Shown here: positions 1 to 9,035 of the stretch, in pieces
Layout: each line of letters begins with the position of its first letter
Position numbering within the stretch: the stretch's first letter is position 1
IMG/VR virus record: IMGVR_UViG_3300025362_000005
Coordinates: 26,241-90,240 of that record
DNA length: 64,000 bases
From: a virus
Reading direction: 5' to 3' (one strand)
Notes under the pieces: generated by a model
The model's input: the letters and a program-made list of their open reading frames with translations, nothing else
What the model was told of the DNA's origin: nothing
Databases searched by the model: none
Position numbers and translations under genes: made by a program

Positions 1-348
1 CTGAGCCAAATAAGCAGTTTCAGTATCACCACTTACAGCCATAACTTTTTGTTTATAGAACCCCACAAGAATACGACTCACGGCTTCACTCTTATTTTTA
101 TTCCATACCAGCACTCTTTTTCGCAGTAGTAGTGAAGCAGGGTTAATACGGGTAACTTCAGTTATTGAACGTACTGTCCAATCAGCCCTCCATTCATCAC
201 GTATCTCAGCATTTCTTTGAGAAGAAAATGTATATAGTTTTACTGATACTCCACGTCCATCATATTTACCAATTAGTCCTTTATAATAGCCTACAGCCCC
301 GTCACTTACTCTTTTATAAATTTGTCCCGTGAATAGTTTACTACTCAT
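1..348 (-). CDS. Hypothetical protein, 3' end beyond window
   Basis: Open frame of 116 codons from ATG at 348 running off the left edge with no stop. The start overlaps the stop of the upstream gene by ATGA, the coupling used throughout this operon. The protein begins MSSKLFTGQIYKRV and is basic with scattered aromatic residues. I do not recognise a family. Reality is supported by the overlap and the uninterrupted frame. Confidence 0.7.
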   Translation of the reverse strand, partial: MSSKLFTGQIYKRVSDGAVGYYKGLIGKYDGRGVSVKLYTFSSQRNAEIRDEWRADWTVRSITEVTRINPASLLLRKRVLVWNKNKSEAVSRILVGFYKQKVMAVSGDTETAYLAQ

Positions 349-1439
349 TTTAATGCCTTTATTGCCTCTTGTGCAACTACCACCATTGCTTGAGCATCAA
401 TAAGAGCTTTTTCAGCAATAGCTTTTTCTGGACTTATTACAGGAGTTGTTACAGGAGTTGTTACAGGAGAAGCAAACAACCATTCCTCACCATCAGTATC
501 CGTAAAATAACCCTCAGTAAATGAATGAATATCTTCTACACATTCACAGCTTTCTTCATCAAGAATATTATTTACATCAGATACCCAACAACTAATAACT
601 TCATCACGCGGAATAGCTTTCAACCAATCAGGAAAATCTTCTATTTTTGTGGTAGTATATGATGGGATTAGTTTAATGTTTGGAGGATTTTTCACTTCCA
701 CATACCCTGTGTCATCACGTTTTACCCATACAGTGCTTTTTTCTACTTTTTCAACCACTCCTGTATCTCCTTTACTTCCATTATACCCACCACTATCACC
801 ATCATTAGTGTACACTACTCTATCACCTTTCTTAAACACATCGTCCTCCTCTGTTATTAAATCAATTCTGAATTCATACATATTAAGTACTCGCCCTTTG
901 TCTGTTTTTATGTTCACAAATGGCATACCTTTATTACTACCTGTACCTACATCACCATCGTATTTTACAAATGTAGCCTTTTCACCCGCTTCAATAGCCC
1001 CGTACTTACAATTTATTACTACTCTGTCACCTGCTTTGAACCTCATAATTTCTCCTTTGTTATTAAATATTCTATGCATTAATTTCAATGAATCAAACAT
1101 GTTTTTGCCCACAGCTTTTATTTCTTGGGGTATAGTGCTTTGTACCCCTCCAATAAATTTAGACGCTATTTCACAATTCTTATATATGTCGGGAATAGGT
1201 AGGGGTTCATCTATTACAACATTTGTGTATGATTGTCCTTTCATGAGGGGTACTGCTTCAAACCATGATTCACGCACATGATTTTCATTTAGCCATTTAT
1301 TTGCATATTTTAATGATTCTTGATCGTTTTCACAACCCTTAGACAATGCATATAATGGACAATCATCACAGGCATAGCCATAATTATCACACGTGCCTTC
1401 CCTTGCTTTAATGTCTTCAACTATTTCTCTGTTTGTCAT
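345..1439 (-). CDS. Hypothetical protein with Cys cluster and two KOW/SH3-like segments
   Basis: 364 residues. Near the N-terminus (residues 17-36) four cysteines (C17, C24, C27, C36) could bind a metal. Two later segments, around residues 135-165 and 203-243, both begin F-K-x-GDRVV and look like small SH3/KOW beta-barrels as found in many phage proteins. A low-complexity PVTTPV stretch precedes an Ala-rich C-terminal helix. The start overlaps the stop of the upstream gene by ATGA. A nucleic-acid or protein binding role is only a guess. Confidence 0.75.
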   Translation of the reverse strand: MTNREIVEDIKAREGTCDNYGYACDDCPLYALSKGCENDQESLKYANKWLNENHVRESWFEAVPLMKGQSYTNVVIDEPLPIPDIYKNCEIASKFIGGVQSTIPQEIKAVGKNMFDSLKLMHRIFNNKGEIMRFKAGDRVVINCKYGAIEAGEKATFVKYDGDVGTGSNKGMPFVNIKTDKGRVLNMYEFRIDLITEEDDVFKKGDRVVYTNDGDSGGYNGSKGDTGVVEKVEKSTVWVKRDDTGYVEVKNPPNIKLIPSYTTTKIEDFPDWLKAIPRDEVISCWVSDVNNILDEESCECVEDIHSFTEGYFTDTDGEEWLFASPVTTPVTTPVISPEKAIAEKALIDAQAMVVVAQEAIKALK

Positions 1440-1636
1440 ATGTTCTCCCCCATAATATCATCGTAATATTTGGACACTGCTTTTCTTATATTGTAAGAAG
1501 GGTATCTCACCCTTATTGCCTTTGCTATTTTAGTCAGCTCTCTCTTACCTTTATCAGTAGTTAAATGCCCACAAAAGTTCTTAACAAAATCTTCTGTTGC
1601 ACCAACATCCTTATCAAACAATTCTTCTTTAGTCAT
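1436..1636 (-). CDS. Small hypothetical protein (66 aa)
   Basis: The start at 1636 (MTKEELFDKD) is chosen because a good ribosome binding site (GGAGAACA) lies just upstream; the longer frame to 1723 has none. Its stop overlaps the next start by ATGA. The protein is charged and predicted helical, with no recognised domain. Confidence 0.65.
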   Translation of the reverse strand: MTKEELFDKDVGATEDFVKNFCGHLTTDKGKRELTKIAKAIRVRYPSYNIRKAVSKYYDDIMGENI

Positions 1637-1649
1637 ATGTTCTCCTTGT

Positions 1650-1928
1650 TTAAAGTGGATAATTTCCCACTGTTTTTGGAATATGTAATGATTCTTTGAT
1701 TGAATAATGTACATAATCAGCATCAGTTACACAAGAAGAAGGTATAGAAGCACTCCTACTTTCAATACAACTCATGTCATTTACATCTTCTTGATAAATT
1801 GGCTTTACATCTGTCATTATTGTCATTATCCCTTTATTTATTTTTGAAAAACAAATATACATTCCTGTAAAATCAGCCCACTCCTGTAATGAGTGTTTTG
1901 TATATCCTAATTCTGGTAGTAATTTCAT
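1650..1928 (-). CDS. Hypothetical protein (92 aa)
   Basis: ATG at 1928 follows AAGGAGAAC and sits just downstream of a near-consensus promoter at 1953-1981, so it is probably the first gene of a sub-operon running to the left edge. It contains three cysteines and no recognisable family signature. Confidence 0.65.
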   Translation of the reverse strand: MKLLPELGYTKHSLQEWADFTGMYICFSKINKGIMTIMTDVKPIYQEDVNDMSCIESRSASIPSSCVTDADYVHYSIKESLHIPKTVGNYPL

Positions 1929-1952
1929 TGGTTCTCCTTGTAATCTAAATCA

Positions 1953-1981
1953 AGTATACTGTATCAGCCAAACTTTGTCAA
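1953..1981 (-). promoter_or_regulatory. sigma70-type promoter
   Basis: On the minus strand TTGACA (1976-1981), 17-bp spacer, TATACT (1953-1958). The -35 box lies inside the last codons of the upstream primase-like gene. It would drive the genes from 1928 leftward. Confidence 0.75.
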
Positions 1982-2845
1982 TAGCTGATTCATGTATTCT
2001 TGAGATTGTTTTTCACTTAGTTCTCCGGGGTCGTTTACGCCACACTCTGCTAGTAGGGTGTTATTGACAGATACTGAGCATCCCATCATGTCCAGCTCGA
2101 TTGCTAGTTTATTTGCTGATCTTTGGGCTGGTTTTTCGTTATCAAAAAGGATGATTGTGTGTTTGTCTAGTCTAGCAATTTCATAAGATTGGGCTTTGGT
2201 ATATGATGTACCGAACGTACATACGCTATTGTCTCCTAAACGCCAGACATCGGTTATACCCTCTACGATTACAATTACATTATTAAAAATATTGTCAATA
2301 TTATATAAAATCTCCTTATTATTCATTATGGCTGACTCTAAAGGACAGTTTTTGTAAAACTTTTGCCTAACGTCTCTTTCCTGAAAGGATACGATTTGAT
2401 GTTGGTAGTACACTGGTATTACTATTTTATAACCATCGCTACGCAAATCGTACTTGGTTTTGATGACCCCTGCATTAAACCCCCTACTTCTCAAGAAATC
2501 TCCGTGACTCTTTTTGATTGGTTTATTAGAAATTTTGAATTCTGATTTCTTTATAGTTTGGGCTTTATCAACATAGACAACGTCATCACTTGAATACTCA
2601 GCAATTATCTTATACGCTTCTTTAGCACTTACATTGAGTATATCTTGTATATAGTTGTTTAGTGAGTGCCACCCCGTTTTCCAGCTTGAAAGGTATCCCT
2701 TGCTTTTGTGAAAACCGAGGTGGTATGAGGTGTCATTTACAGCATAGATGTCCATCAGCCCAACATAGTTTTGAGAGATGTTCTTGCCTGTTAATGAGTA
2801 AAGAATTGAGTGGTCGTCACAGAATTGTACCATATCAAAGGCCAT
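1964..2845 (-). CDS. DnaG-like primase with Toprim domain, no Cys zinc ligands
   Basis: 293 residues. The C-terminal half carries a Toprim fold: IVIVEGITDV with the conserved E195-G196, then ILFDNEKPA with D235-N-E237 at the metal-binding DxD position. The N-terminal 70 residues resemble the layout of a primase CHC2 zinc finger (HLGFHKSKGYLSSWKTGWHS) but the cysteines are missing. Toprim primases make RNA primers or process nicks at the fork; here the likely role is phage DNA replication. No helicase domain is fused; the SNF2 protein lies upstream in the same direction. The start is ATG at 2845. Confidence 0.7.
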   Translation of the reverse strand: MAFDMVQFCDDHSILYSLTGKNISQNYVGLMDIYAVNDTSYHLGFHKSKGYLSSWKTGWHSLNNYIQDILNVSAKEAYKIIAEYSSDDVVYVDKAQTIKKSEFKISNKPIKKSHGDFLRSRGFNAGVIKTKYDLRSDGYKIVIPVYYQHQIVSFQERDVRQKFYKNCPLESAIMNNKEILYNIDNIFNNVIVIVEGITDVWRLGDNSVCTFGTSYTKAQSYEIARLDKHTIILFDNEKPAQRSANKLAIELDMMGCSVSVNNTLLAECGVNDPGELSEKQSQEYMNQLLTKFG

Positions 2846-3336
2846 AATTGTTCTTCCTATTTGTTTCTATTAGTAGTAACACTAGATGAGTAACTGATTC
2901 TCAACCAACCACACAGTATCTTTTATGATTTAAATTGAAGTAGTAACACTATACTATTGTATATTCATTACTATAGGTGTCCCAACACATAACGTGAATT
3001 AGTTACTTCCACATCCCAACCGTGCACACACAATATCGTTTATTTAACAACACTAGGGTTTTTCTTCTGGTATCTATACTAGCATTTTTATTTCTTAGGG
3101 TTCCCTAGTCTAATTGCCTACCCTATTCCACGTATTTCGTAACTGTGCTTACCCGTAACGATCAGGACATAAAAAAGACTATATATAGCCCCTTTGGGAA
3201 CTACCCCTGTCAACCAATAGTATAAAACTGACAAGAGGCTACATATAATCTCTATGACATACTATTTATTAACACAGGGTAGTTAATTCCTGATAACTAT
3301 ACTATATAACAATTATTAAATTTCATCAAGGTACCT
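2846..3336. other. 490-bp intergenic region, no gene found
   Basis: No convincing frame or RNA gene. It holds a 13-bp direct repeat (AGTAGTAACACTA at 2872 and 2939) and a minus-strand TTGACA (3208-3213) followed only at 20 bp by TATATA, a poorly spaced promoter. This is the largest gap within the left arm and lies beside an HNH gene, so it may be a scar of HNH insertion or a control region for the primase-like gene. Confidence 0.5.
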
Positions 3337-3822
3337 CTAGGGTCTCCACTTTTCACTGTAATCATCACTTTTCCCATCATTACAGCGTTTACATAAAATT
3401 TGCAAATTTTCTATATTATAGGAAAATTCTGATTCGGGGTGAGCACTGCGAGGTACAATGTGGTCTACAGTCAATTTAGCACCATCTTCAACCCCTCTTC
3501 CGCAAAGACAGCATTTACGACCATACTTAATAAACGCCTCCACCCGTAGCTTCTTCCACCTCTTACTTGAATAAAAGTCCGTTTTAGCCTTTGGTTTTGG
3601 CTTTGTCTCTACAGGTTTACACCCTTTAAAATTACTAACACTATTTATATGTGCCCATAAACAACTACACACATTTGATTTAAGCGCATGATTGCCTGTA
3701 AGATGTCTATAAATTTTTATAAGGGTTTTGTTGCTGACATTATTATTAGTTGTACATAACCCCTTCTTGAAAACCCAATTTACTATCATCTGACGCCGTT
3801 CTGCGGTTATTTTATGACTCAC
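3337..3822 (-). CDS. HNH endonuclease
   Basis: 161 residues. The C-terminal half is a classic HNH nuclease: FYSSKRWKKLR, then CCLCGR, LTVDHIVPRSAHP and NLQILCKRCNDGKSD. These give paired zinc cysteines and the His-Asn-His metal site. The N-terminus is basic. Free-standing HNH proteins in phages act as homing endonucleases or in packaging; here it is far from the terminase genes, so homing is more likely. It follows the NadR-like gene by 10 bp. Confidence 0.85.
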   Translation of the reverse strand: MSHKITAERRQMIVNWVFKKGLCTTNNNVSNKTLIKIYRHLTGNHALKSNVCSCLWAHINSVSNFKGCKPVETKPKPKAKTDFYSSKRWKKLRVEAFIKYGRKCCLCGRGVEDGAKLTVDHIVPRSAHPESEFSYNIENLQILCKRCNDGKSDDYSEKWRP

Positions 3823-3832
3823 ATATACCCCT

Positions 3833-4846
3833 TTAGTTAAATAACGTATCCACTATTTTCTTAGCACTTAACAACCTTTCTAAATATGTGCCTGTAATTA
3901 TATGACAAGGCATATGTCTCCTCGTGTACATATCTTTTAAAGTACGGTTATTTCGTTCTCTCTCAGCAACCTCTCCTTGGAATCTTAACCCATCATCTAC
4001 CCACGGCACATCTGGCTCTAAATATAATATGAGATCAAACTCTTGCTGATCAATAATGTTCTCAACCACCTTAGAGGTTCTGTCATGATACATTCCCAAA
4101 TAGTACTGTGTGATAACTGCATCAGAATCAACAAACAATATTTTATTGCTTTCATACGCTAATTTATTTTGTAGTAGTATATGTTCCATTGCTATTTGTG
4201 GAAACATTTCGGTTGTTAGATTGTTTTTATACCGCTTGCAGTAGTCACGTCCGACTTCATGACAGTAATTAGTGTAGTAAAGATTAGCAAGCTGTTTTGT
4301 TAACGTACTCTTACCACAGCTCTCTGTGCCCACAATAGCTACTTTTTTAGTAAAGAACTGCCGTGCTGATTTTGTTAAATACTCCCAATTACTGTATATA
4401 TCTTTTTTTATTTCCGTAGCACTTATGTTTACCGTGTCGCGCCTGCTATCAATTACAATGTGTTCAGCATTTGGGTAATACTGGGCAAAGAAAGGGGTAT
4501 AACTGTGTTCTGAACTAAATACATGAGTGATGGGTTCAACTATAATATTCCTTACATCCCTAGTACCATTTTCCCAATCGTATTCAGACTCATCAGCACT
4601 ACAGGTATCGACAATTTCCACTACTTCTATGTTTTCAAAATTATTTAGTTCTTCACTTATCCATGATTTTCTCGTACTACCCGAAATATACTTAATACCT
4701 GCTCGTTCACATAATGCCCGATCTCGTTTTATCGAAGAAATCAATACAACATATAGTTTATCCACAAAGTTGCTTGCGTACATTATAGCATATAAATGAC
4801 CAATATGGAAAGGCAGGAATTTACCACCGATAAAACCTGTTTTCAT
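3833..4846 (-). CDS. nadR: NadR-like NMN adenylyltransferase / ribosylnicotinamide kinase
   Basis: 337 residues and bifunctional by motif. Residues 8-18 (GKFLPFHIGHL) and 141-147 (ISATEIK) are the nucleotidyltransferase signatures that make NAD from NMN and ATP. Residues 173-181 (GTESCGKST) are the P-loop of the kinase that phosphorylates nicotinamide riboside to NMN. The N-terminal DNA-binding repressor domain of enterobacterial NadR is absent, so it should be purely catalytic. With the PnuC transporter upstream this makes a two-protein salvage route from imported nicotinamide riboside to NAD. The ATG overlaps the stop of the HNH gene as TAATG, and its ribosome binding site (GAGGAG) lies inside that gene. 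Confidence 0.9.
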   Translation of the reverse strand: MKTGFIGGKFLPFHIGHLYAIMYASNFVDKLYVVLISSIKRDRALCERAGIKYISGSTRKSWISEELNNFENIEVVEIVDTCSADESEYDWENGTRDVRNIIVEPITHVFSSEHSYTPFFAQYYPNAEHIVIDSRRDTVNISATEIKKDIYSNWEYLTKSARQFFTKKVAIVGTESCGKSTLTKQLANLYYTNYCHEVGRDYCKRYKNNLTTEMFPQIAMEHILLQNKLAYESNKILFVDSDAVITQYYLGMYHDRTSKVVENIIDQQEFDLILYLEPDVPWVDDGLRFQGEVAERERNNRTLKDMYTRRHMPCHIITGTYLERLLSAKKIVDTLFN

Positions 4847-5700
4847 TATTTACTCCTCTTTTTATTTTTACTTCTGCCCTGAGTATATTCTATAGGGCAT
4901 TCATATCGCATCACATCTTCTTTGCCGTTAGTAAACCATTTTTTCCCTTTATTTACACATGTTTGTCCTTTTAGAGCATTACTAATCTTTTTCTTGTGTT
5001 CTTCACTGTGTGGCTTACCTTTATTAGCTTTTAATAACGCTTCTTTTACCGAGTCAGGCATTGCATGCCCCTTTAAAGCATTACTTATTTTCTGTCTGAC
5101 ATCTTCTGGGGGGTTATTCCCATAAAGGTGGTGTTCCTTTCCCCTTTTATACTCTCTATTTTTTGCTCTAATTATTAAATTTTTTCTATGCTCTTTAGTA
5201 ATTAACCTTCCTAGAGTAAACCCATTAGGGCACCCTCCCTTAGTATATATATTCGTTATTCCATCATTATAATATTTCTTCCCTAAATTTGGATTGTCAT
5301 TTTCTATATACCAATTTCTTATTTTTTCAGAAGCCCTTTTCAATCTATCAGGGTCTCTATTCTCTTTTAGTCTTGACTTTGAAAACCCTTTTTTAAGACG
5401 CTCATATTCTTTGGAATTCCTTACACAATAATTATTCTGACCATCGTTTGCTAACCACCATAAAGACATAAACATCCCTATTCCCGGATATATTTTATCT
5501 AACAATTGATGACAGATATAGTGCTCTCGTGCTGTTAATAACGTAATATTTCCTTTTCTCTTTGCCCAAAGGGGAAACAATGATTTTGGTAAAATATGGT
5601 GTTTTTCATAGTAATTCCCCTCTTTCTTTTTAACCCCCCTTTCTTTTTTATTTTTAATCGAATTTCTTATTATAGAAATATAAATCTTCCTGTATTCCAT
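4846..5700 (-). CDS. HNH homing endonuclease with NUMOD3-type repeats
   Basis: 284 very basic residues. The N-terminal third has an HNH core (EKHHILPKSLFPLWAKRKGN, then LTAREHYICHQLL). The C-terminal half has repeated NUMOD3-type DNA-binding motifs (DVRQKISNALKGH; HKKKISNALKGQ). This architecture is typical of phage homing endonucleases. It sits between pnuC and nadR, splitting a functional pair, and its last codons supply the ribosome binding site of nadR. Confidence 0.9.
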   Translation of the reverse strand: MEYRKIYISIIRNSIKNKKERGVKKKEGNYYEKHHILPKSLFPLWAKRKGNITLLTAREHYICHQLLDKIYPGIGMFMSLWWLANDGQNNYCVRNSKEYERLKKGFSKSRLKENRDPDRLKRASEKIRNWYIENDNPNLGKKYYNDGITNIYTKGGCPNGFTLGRLITKEHRKNLIIRAKNREYKRGKEHHLYGNNPPEDVRQKISNALKGHAMPDSVKEALLKANKGKPHSEEHKKKISNALKGQTCVNKGKKWFTNGKEDVMRYECPIEYTQGRSKNKKRSK

Positions 5701-5752
5701 TCCCTCTCCTATACAAATTGTTTAGTTTGTATATATAATAATACAAAAACGT

Positions 5753-6514
5753 TTATTTACTAGACCCCTTCAGCCAATTAACATAACCATAGGTAGCATT
5801 TACTAAAAATGCAATCCACATTAATAAGATTCCTATTGCAAAAAGCCCACCTTCGTTTATAACTATGTTAGCCCACATATATACCGTTACCAAATCCACA
5901 ATTATCCACAAAATCCATTGCTCGGCATATAAATAAGCCATTAATATCATTGCAATAACAGATAACACGGTACTCATGGAGTCAAAATAAGGAGTTAGTC
6001 CCCCCATGGCTTTTAATATAACACCATACCCTATTACACCAATAATAGATACTATTCCCCATGTTACTGCACCACGTATACTCAGTCGCTTCATTACTAC
6101 CGTGTCTTTAGCTTCTACATTCTTTGGAGAAACCCACAAATACCATCCATAAAACTGCATAGGTAGAAAATAGAATGCGTTAAGCATAGCATCCCCATAT
6201 AATCGCCATAAATAAGCAGAATATGCATACGCAATTACATTTATTAACCCAAACACGTAATTACTTATACGTCCTTTGGCGACAAGTATTACACACCATA
6301 TACCTGTTATGCTTGAAACCAGTGCTACCCATGACGCAAGTGCATTTGTGGTATCCCATGTGAAAATAGATGCCACGAGTATAACTACTGTTGAAACACT
6401 TATCCACAGTTTTTCCCATAGTGTCCAATCACGGAAATAGTCTGCAACAGTTACCCCTTTCTGTGCACGGAAATAATTCTTGCTATTGTCTATAAAATTC
6501 CTACATACTTTCAT
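5753..6514 (-). CDS. pnuC: PnuC nicotinamide riboside transporter
   Basis: 253 residues with about seven hydrophobic segments. PnuC-type signatures are visible: GRISNYVFGLINVIAYAYSA, FYFLPMQFYGWYLW and AEQWILWIIVDLVTVYMW. The family facilitates diffusion of nicotinamide riboside across the inner membrane, where a kinase (here the NadR-like enzyme) traps it. About 50 N-terminal residues are hydrophilic. The gene is followed by an HNH gene and then nadR in the same direction. Confidence 0.92.
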   Translation of the reverse strand: MKVCRNFIDNSKNYFRAQKGVTVADYFRDWTLWEKLWISVSTVVILVASIFTWDTTNALASWVALVSSITGIWCVILVAKGRISNYVFGLINVIAYAYSAYLWRLYGDAMLNAFYFLPMQFYGWYLWVSPKNVEAKDTVVMKRLSIRGAVTWGIVSIIGVIGYGVILKAMGGLTPYFDSMSTVLSVIAMILMAYLYAEQWILWIIVDLVTVYMWANIVINEGGLFAIGILLMWIAFLVNATYGYVNWLKGSSK

Positions 6515-6532
6515 AATTTCTCCTATTATATT

Positions 6533-6841
6533 CTATCTAACAAAGTAAAACCCTATCCACGCCAATCCCCAAACTATAAATGGTTTCATTATTGCTTGTG
6601 CAAGTTTTTGCAAGTTTTCCTCTGTAGATTCATCAACATGTATTGCCTCTAGTTTACTAAACATCATTTGTATAGCCATGATAAAGAAAGTCACACCTAC
6701 TGCATACCAATATGTTATAAGAGGTGTGTTCACCCACAACACTATATAGTGATTGTATACCCACATTATAGGTAATGCCCATAACAGATATATAGAAAAT
6801 GCAAACAACGCCCCTACTACAAATTTACCAATTATTTTCAT
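6533..6841 (-). CDS. Small membrane protein (three TM segments)
   Basis: 102 residues with hydrophobic stretches at about 5-28, 41-61 and 85-100, separated by a charged loop at 62-80 (HVDESTEEN). It lies directly upstream of pnuC in the same direction and overlaps the upstream gene by ATGA. A link to pyridine uptake is possible from position only; the family is not recognised. Confidence 0.75.
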   Translation of the reverse strand: MKIIGKFVVGALFAFSIYLLWALPIMWVYNHYIVLWVNTPLITYWYAVGVTFFIMAIQMMFSKLEAIHVDESTEENLQKLAQAIMKPFIVWGLAWIGFYFVR

Positions 6842-7170
6842 TTTGTCTCCTTATTTAACAACTTTAATGCACTATTTAGACAATTTCTACACACTTTTAT
6901 TACTTTCTTACCGCCTCTTAACGCCACTAATGCGTCTGCATCTTTATGACACTCATCACAAAGGTAGTCTGTCCAACTATGGTTTCCAATAATGTCGTCT
7001 ATTTGTTTTCTATTAGGGGTTGCTCCTAATGCCACTAATTTATTATACACTGCTTCATCAGTTTTGATTATCCACCCCTCCCCTGTAAAATACATTGATT
7101 CCCATTGTTGTTTTTTAAACGTTTTTGCAATTATATTCAGCACACCTTCTTGCCTTGTTATTACATGCAT
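6838..7170 (-). CDS. Hypothetical zinc-ribbon protein
   Basis: 110 residues. A pair of CxxC knuckles (CDECHKD and CRNCLN), 24 residues apart, suggests one zinc ribbon at the C-terminus. The N-terminus has no recognised domain. The stop overlaps the next start by ATGA. Confidence 0.7.
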   Translation of the reverse strand: MHVITRQEGVLNIIAKTFKKQQWESMYFTGEGWIIKTDEAVYNKLVALGATPNRKQIDDIIGNHSWTDYLCDECHKDADALVALRGGKKVIKVCRNCLNSALKLLNKETK

Positions 7171-7171
7171 T

Positions 7172-7453
7172 TCAATCGTCCTTTTGATTATCAGACACTA
7201 CAAGGCATTCACCTTCTTCAAGAATACGTACATTTCCACAAACATCATTTTTATGTTCTGCAACAAACGCTTGATCTGCCCATTCGCCTATTTCAATCCA
7301 TCTGTATTTATCCCCTTTGTTTATAGGGGCTACATATTGTACTACCGTACCGCTGGGCATTCCACCTAGGGTTAATACCTCTGCTAACTGCCCATCTTTC
7401 ATTTCACTTAATGACACAATTTTGCTTTCTATTGATCTTTTCAATACTATCAT
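7172..7453 (-). CDS. Hypothetical protein (93 aa)
   Basis: A beta-rich, acidic protein (LAEVLTLGGMPSGTVVQYVAP, then YRWIEIGEWADQAFV). The start at ATG 7453 follows AGGAGGACGAG, and a promoter lies at 7474-7502, so this begins a transcription unit leading toward pnuC and nadR. Confidence 0.65.
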   Translation of the reverse strand: MIVLKRSIESKIVSLSEMKDGQLAEVLTLGGMPSGTVVQYVAPINKGDKYRWIEIGEWADQAFVAEHKNDVCGNVRILEEGECLVVSDNQKDD

Positions 7454-7473
7454 CTCGTCCTCCTATTTCTTTC

Positions 7474-7502
7474 AGTGTATACTATTTTCTATTTTTAGTC
7501 AA
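7474..7502 (-). promoter_or_regulatory. sigma70-type promoter
   Basis: Minus-strand TTGACT (7497-7502), 17-bp spacer, TACACT (7474-7479), overlapping the end of the helicase gene and placed just upstream of the gene starting at 7453. It would give the NAD-salvage cluster its own transcription start. Confidence 0.6.
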
Positions 7503-9035
7503 GTCCTTTACCAATTCTTTTAAGAAATTAATTTCATCTACTTCTTTACCGTCTATTATTTGCTCAACCATCTTTCTACTACGATCTAGTAAAGTCATTA
7601 TTCGTTGCTCAATAGAATTCCTTGCCATAAAAACAAACACGTTTACATTTGCTTCTTGTCCAATTCTCCACAACCTGTCTGTTGCTTGATCAAAAGTAGT
7701 GCTTGTCCAAGGCAATTGTACAAATCCCACATTTGAACAAACCGCTTGAAAACCATCTAAACCCGTTGCCATTGCCGCCGTATTCCCAATGATTAACTGC
7801 TTATCTCCTAGAAACTGTGCTTTGGCTTCGTCCTTCTGCTTTTGGCTCATGCCCCCATAGTATTTTACAGCAACATCTTTAAATGTTTCTTGTATATTTA
7901 CAACAATTTTCCTGTGATTAGCAAACAATACTAGCTTTTCACCAGTACTTAAAAAATCTGTTATCCAAGCAATCATAGCATCTCGTTTACCTAAATATGC
8001 AAGATACTGTAAATATGTCATAGATGCTTTGCTTTGTAGATAATTACCCTCTCCAAACACTTCCTTTATCGCTCGTTGTTTCTCTGTGTTATATTCTTCT
8101 AACACGGCTTTATCCATATCAAATAACAATGGAATCACTACTTTTGATGGCATGTCCATAGAATCTTCTTTTGTACGCCTTATCATAATATTAGCTAAAT
8201 GCTCACGTAGCTCCTCTACATTTGACAACCCCGTCACATCCCAGCCATTGCGACCTATCTTTCTATCGCAGTAACGTGCAGTAAAATGAAAATAATCAGT
8301 AAAAACTACAGGATTTAAAATATGGAGAATTGGGTAAAATTGCGCCGTGTGAGATGCTATGGGAGTTCCTGATAGCCCTAGTGTTCTGCCTATATTCATA
8401 GCTATAGCAGTGAAAGCCTTTGTACGCTGTGCTTTTGTATTACTTACAAACTGCACCTCATCCCCTACTAAAATGCTAGCATTTAATGTCTTCAGCACCT
8501 TTTCATGATAACTTAGTATTTCGTAGTTTATAATAATATACTTACAACGTGGGATGTTATAAGGCTTTTGTCCATAAACTATATGATAATCTGTGGAATC
8601 AACCCATTTAGTTATTTGATCACCCCACTGAGATTTTATCGAAGCTTGACAAACAATAATAGTGCATTCAGCTTTTAGAAAGTGTTTTACATACAACAAA
8701 GCAATAGCAGTCTTTCCCATGCCCATCGAAAAACTCAATAAGCAATTGCCCTCAGTATTATACAAAAACCGCAATGCCTCTAATTGTGCATTATACAAAT
8801 TAGGAGGCAAAGTCTTCAATATCTTATCAGGAATTGGTTTGATTTCTAACCTTTTTATCTGTTGTACAAACCCACGTTTTTGCAATACCAACCTATTCAT
8901 CTCAGTTTTTGGTATATTCCACGTCTTTGTTTTTGCCAGATATTTAGCATCTTCTAAAAAGTGAATGAGTTTCCCTATATCAGCCTTACGATGAACGGGT
9001 ACAAAATACCCATTAGTGTGTTCAATAAAACGCAC
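7482..9035 (-). CDS. SNF2-type DEAD/H-box helicase/translocase
   Basis: 517 residues, a compact two-lobe superfamily 2 ATPase. Motif I is SMGMGKTA (about 103-110), motif II is GDEVQF (191-196, DEVQ in place of DEAH), motif III is LSGTP (221-225), and motif VI is TDRLWRIGQ in the C-terminal lobe. The RIGQ form of motif VI marks the SNF2/SMARCAL1-like group, which move on or anneal double-stranded DNA. In phages such proteins are usually assigned to replication or recombination. It lies in the replication gene cluster and its stop abuts the next start. Confidence 0.9.
   Translation of the reverse strand: MRFIEHTNGYFVPVHRKADIGKLIHFLEDAKYLAKTKTWNIPKTEMNRLVLQKRGFVQQIKRLEIKPIPDKILKTLPPNLYNAQLEALRFLYNTEGNCLLSFSMGMGKTAIALLYVKHFLKAECTIIVCQASIKSQWGDQITKWVDSTDYHIVYGQKPYNIPRCKYIIINYEILSYHEKVLKTLNASILVGDEVQFVSNTKAQRTKAFTAIAMNIGRTLGLSGTPIASHTAQFYPILHILNPVVFTDYFHFTARYCDRKIGRNGWDVTGLSNVEELREHLANIMIRRTKEDSMDMPSKVVIPLLFDMDKAVLEEYNTEKQRAIKEVFGEGNYLQSKASMTYLQYLAYLGKRDAMIAWITDFLSTGEKLVLFANHRKIVVNIQETFKDVAVKYYGGMSQKQKDEAKAQFLGDKQLIIGNTAAMATGLDGFQAVCSNVGFVQLPWTSTTFDQATDRLWRIGQEANVNVFVFMARNSIEQRIMTLLDRSRKMVEQIIDGKEVDEINFLKELVKDLTKNRK

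Noticed and set aside
649-1281. 210-codon frame on the + strand opposite the first minus-strand genes
   Set aside because: No ribosome binding site, hydrophobic low-complexity translation, and it is antisense to a gene coupled to both neighbours.
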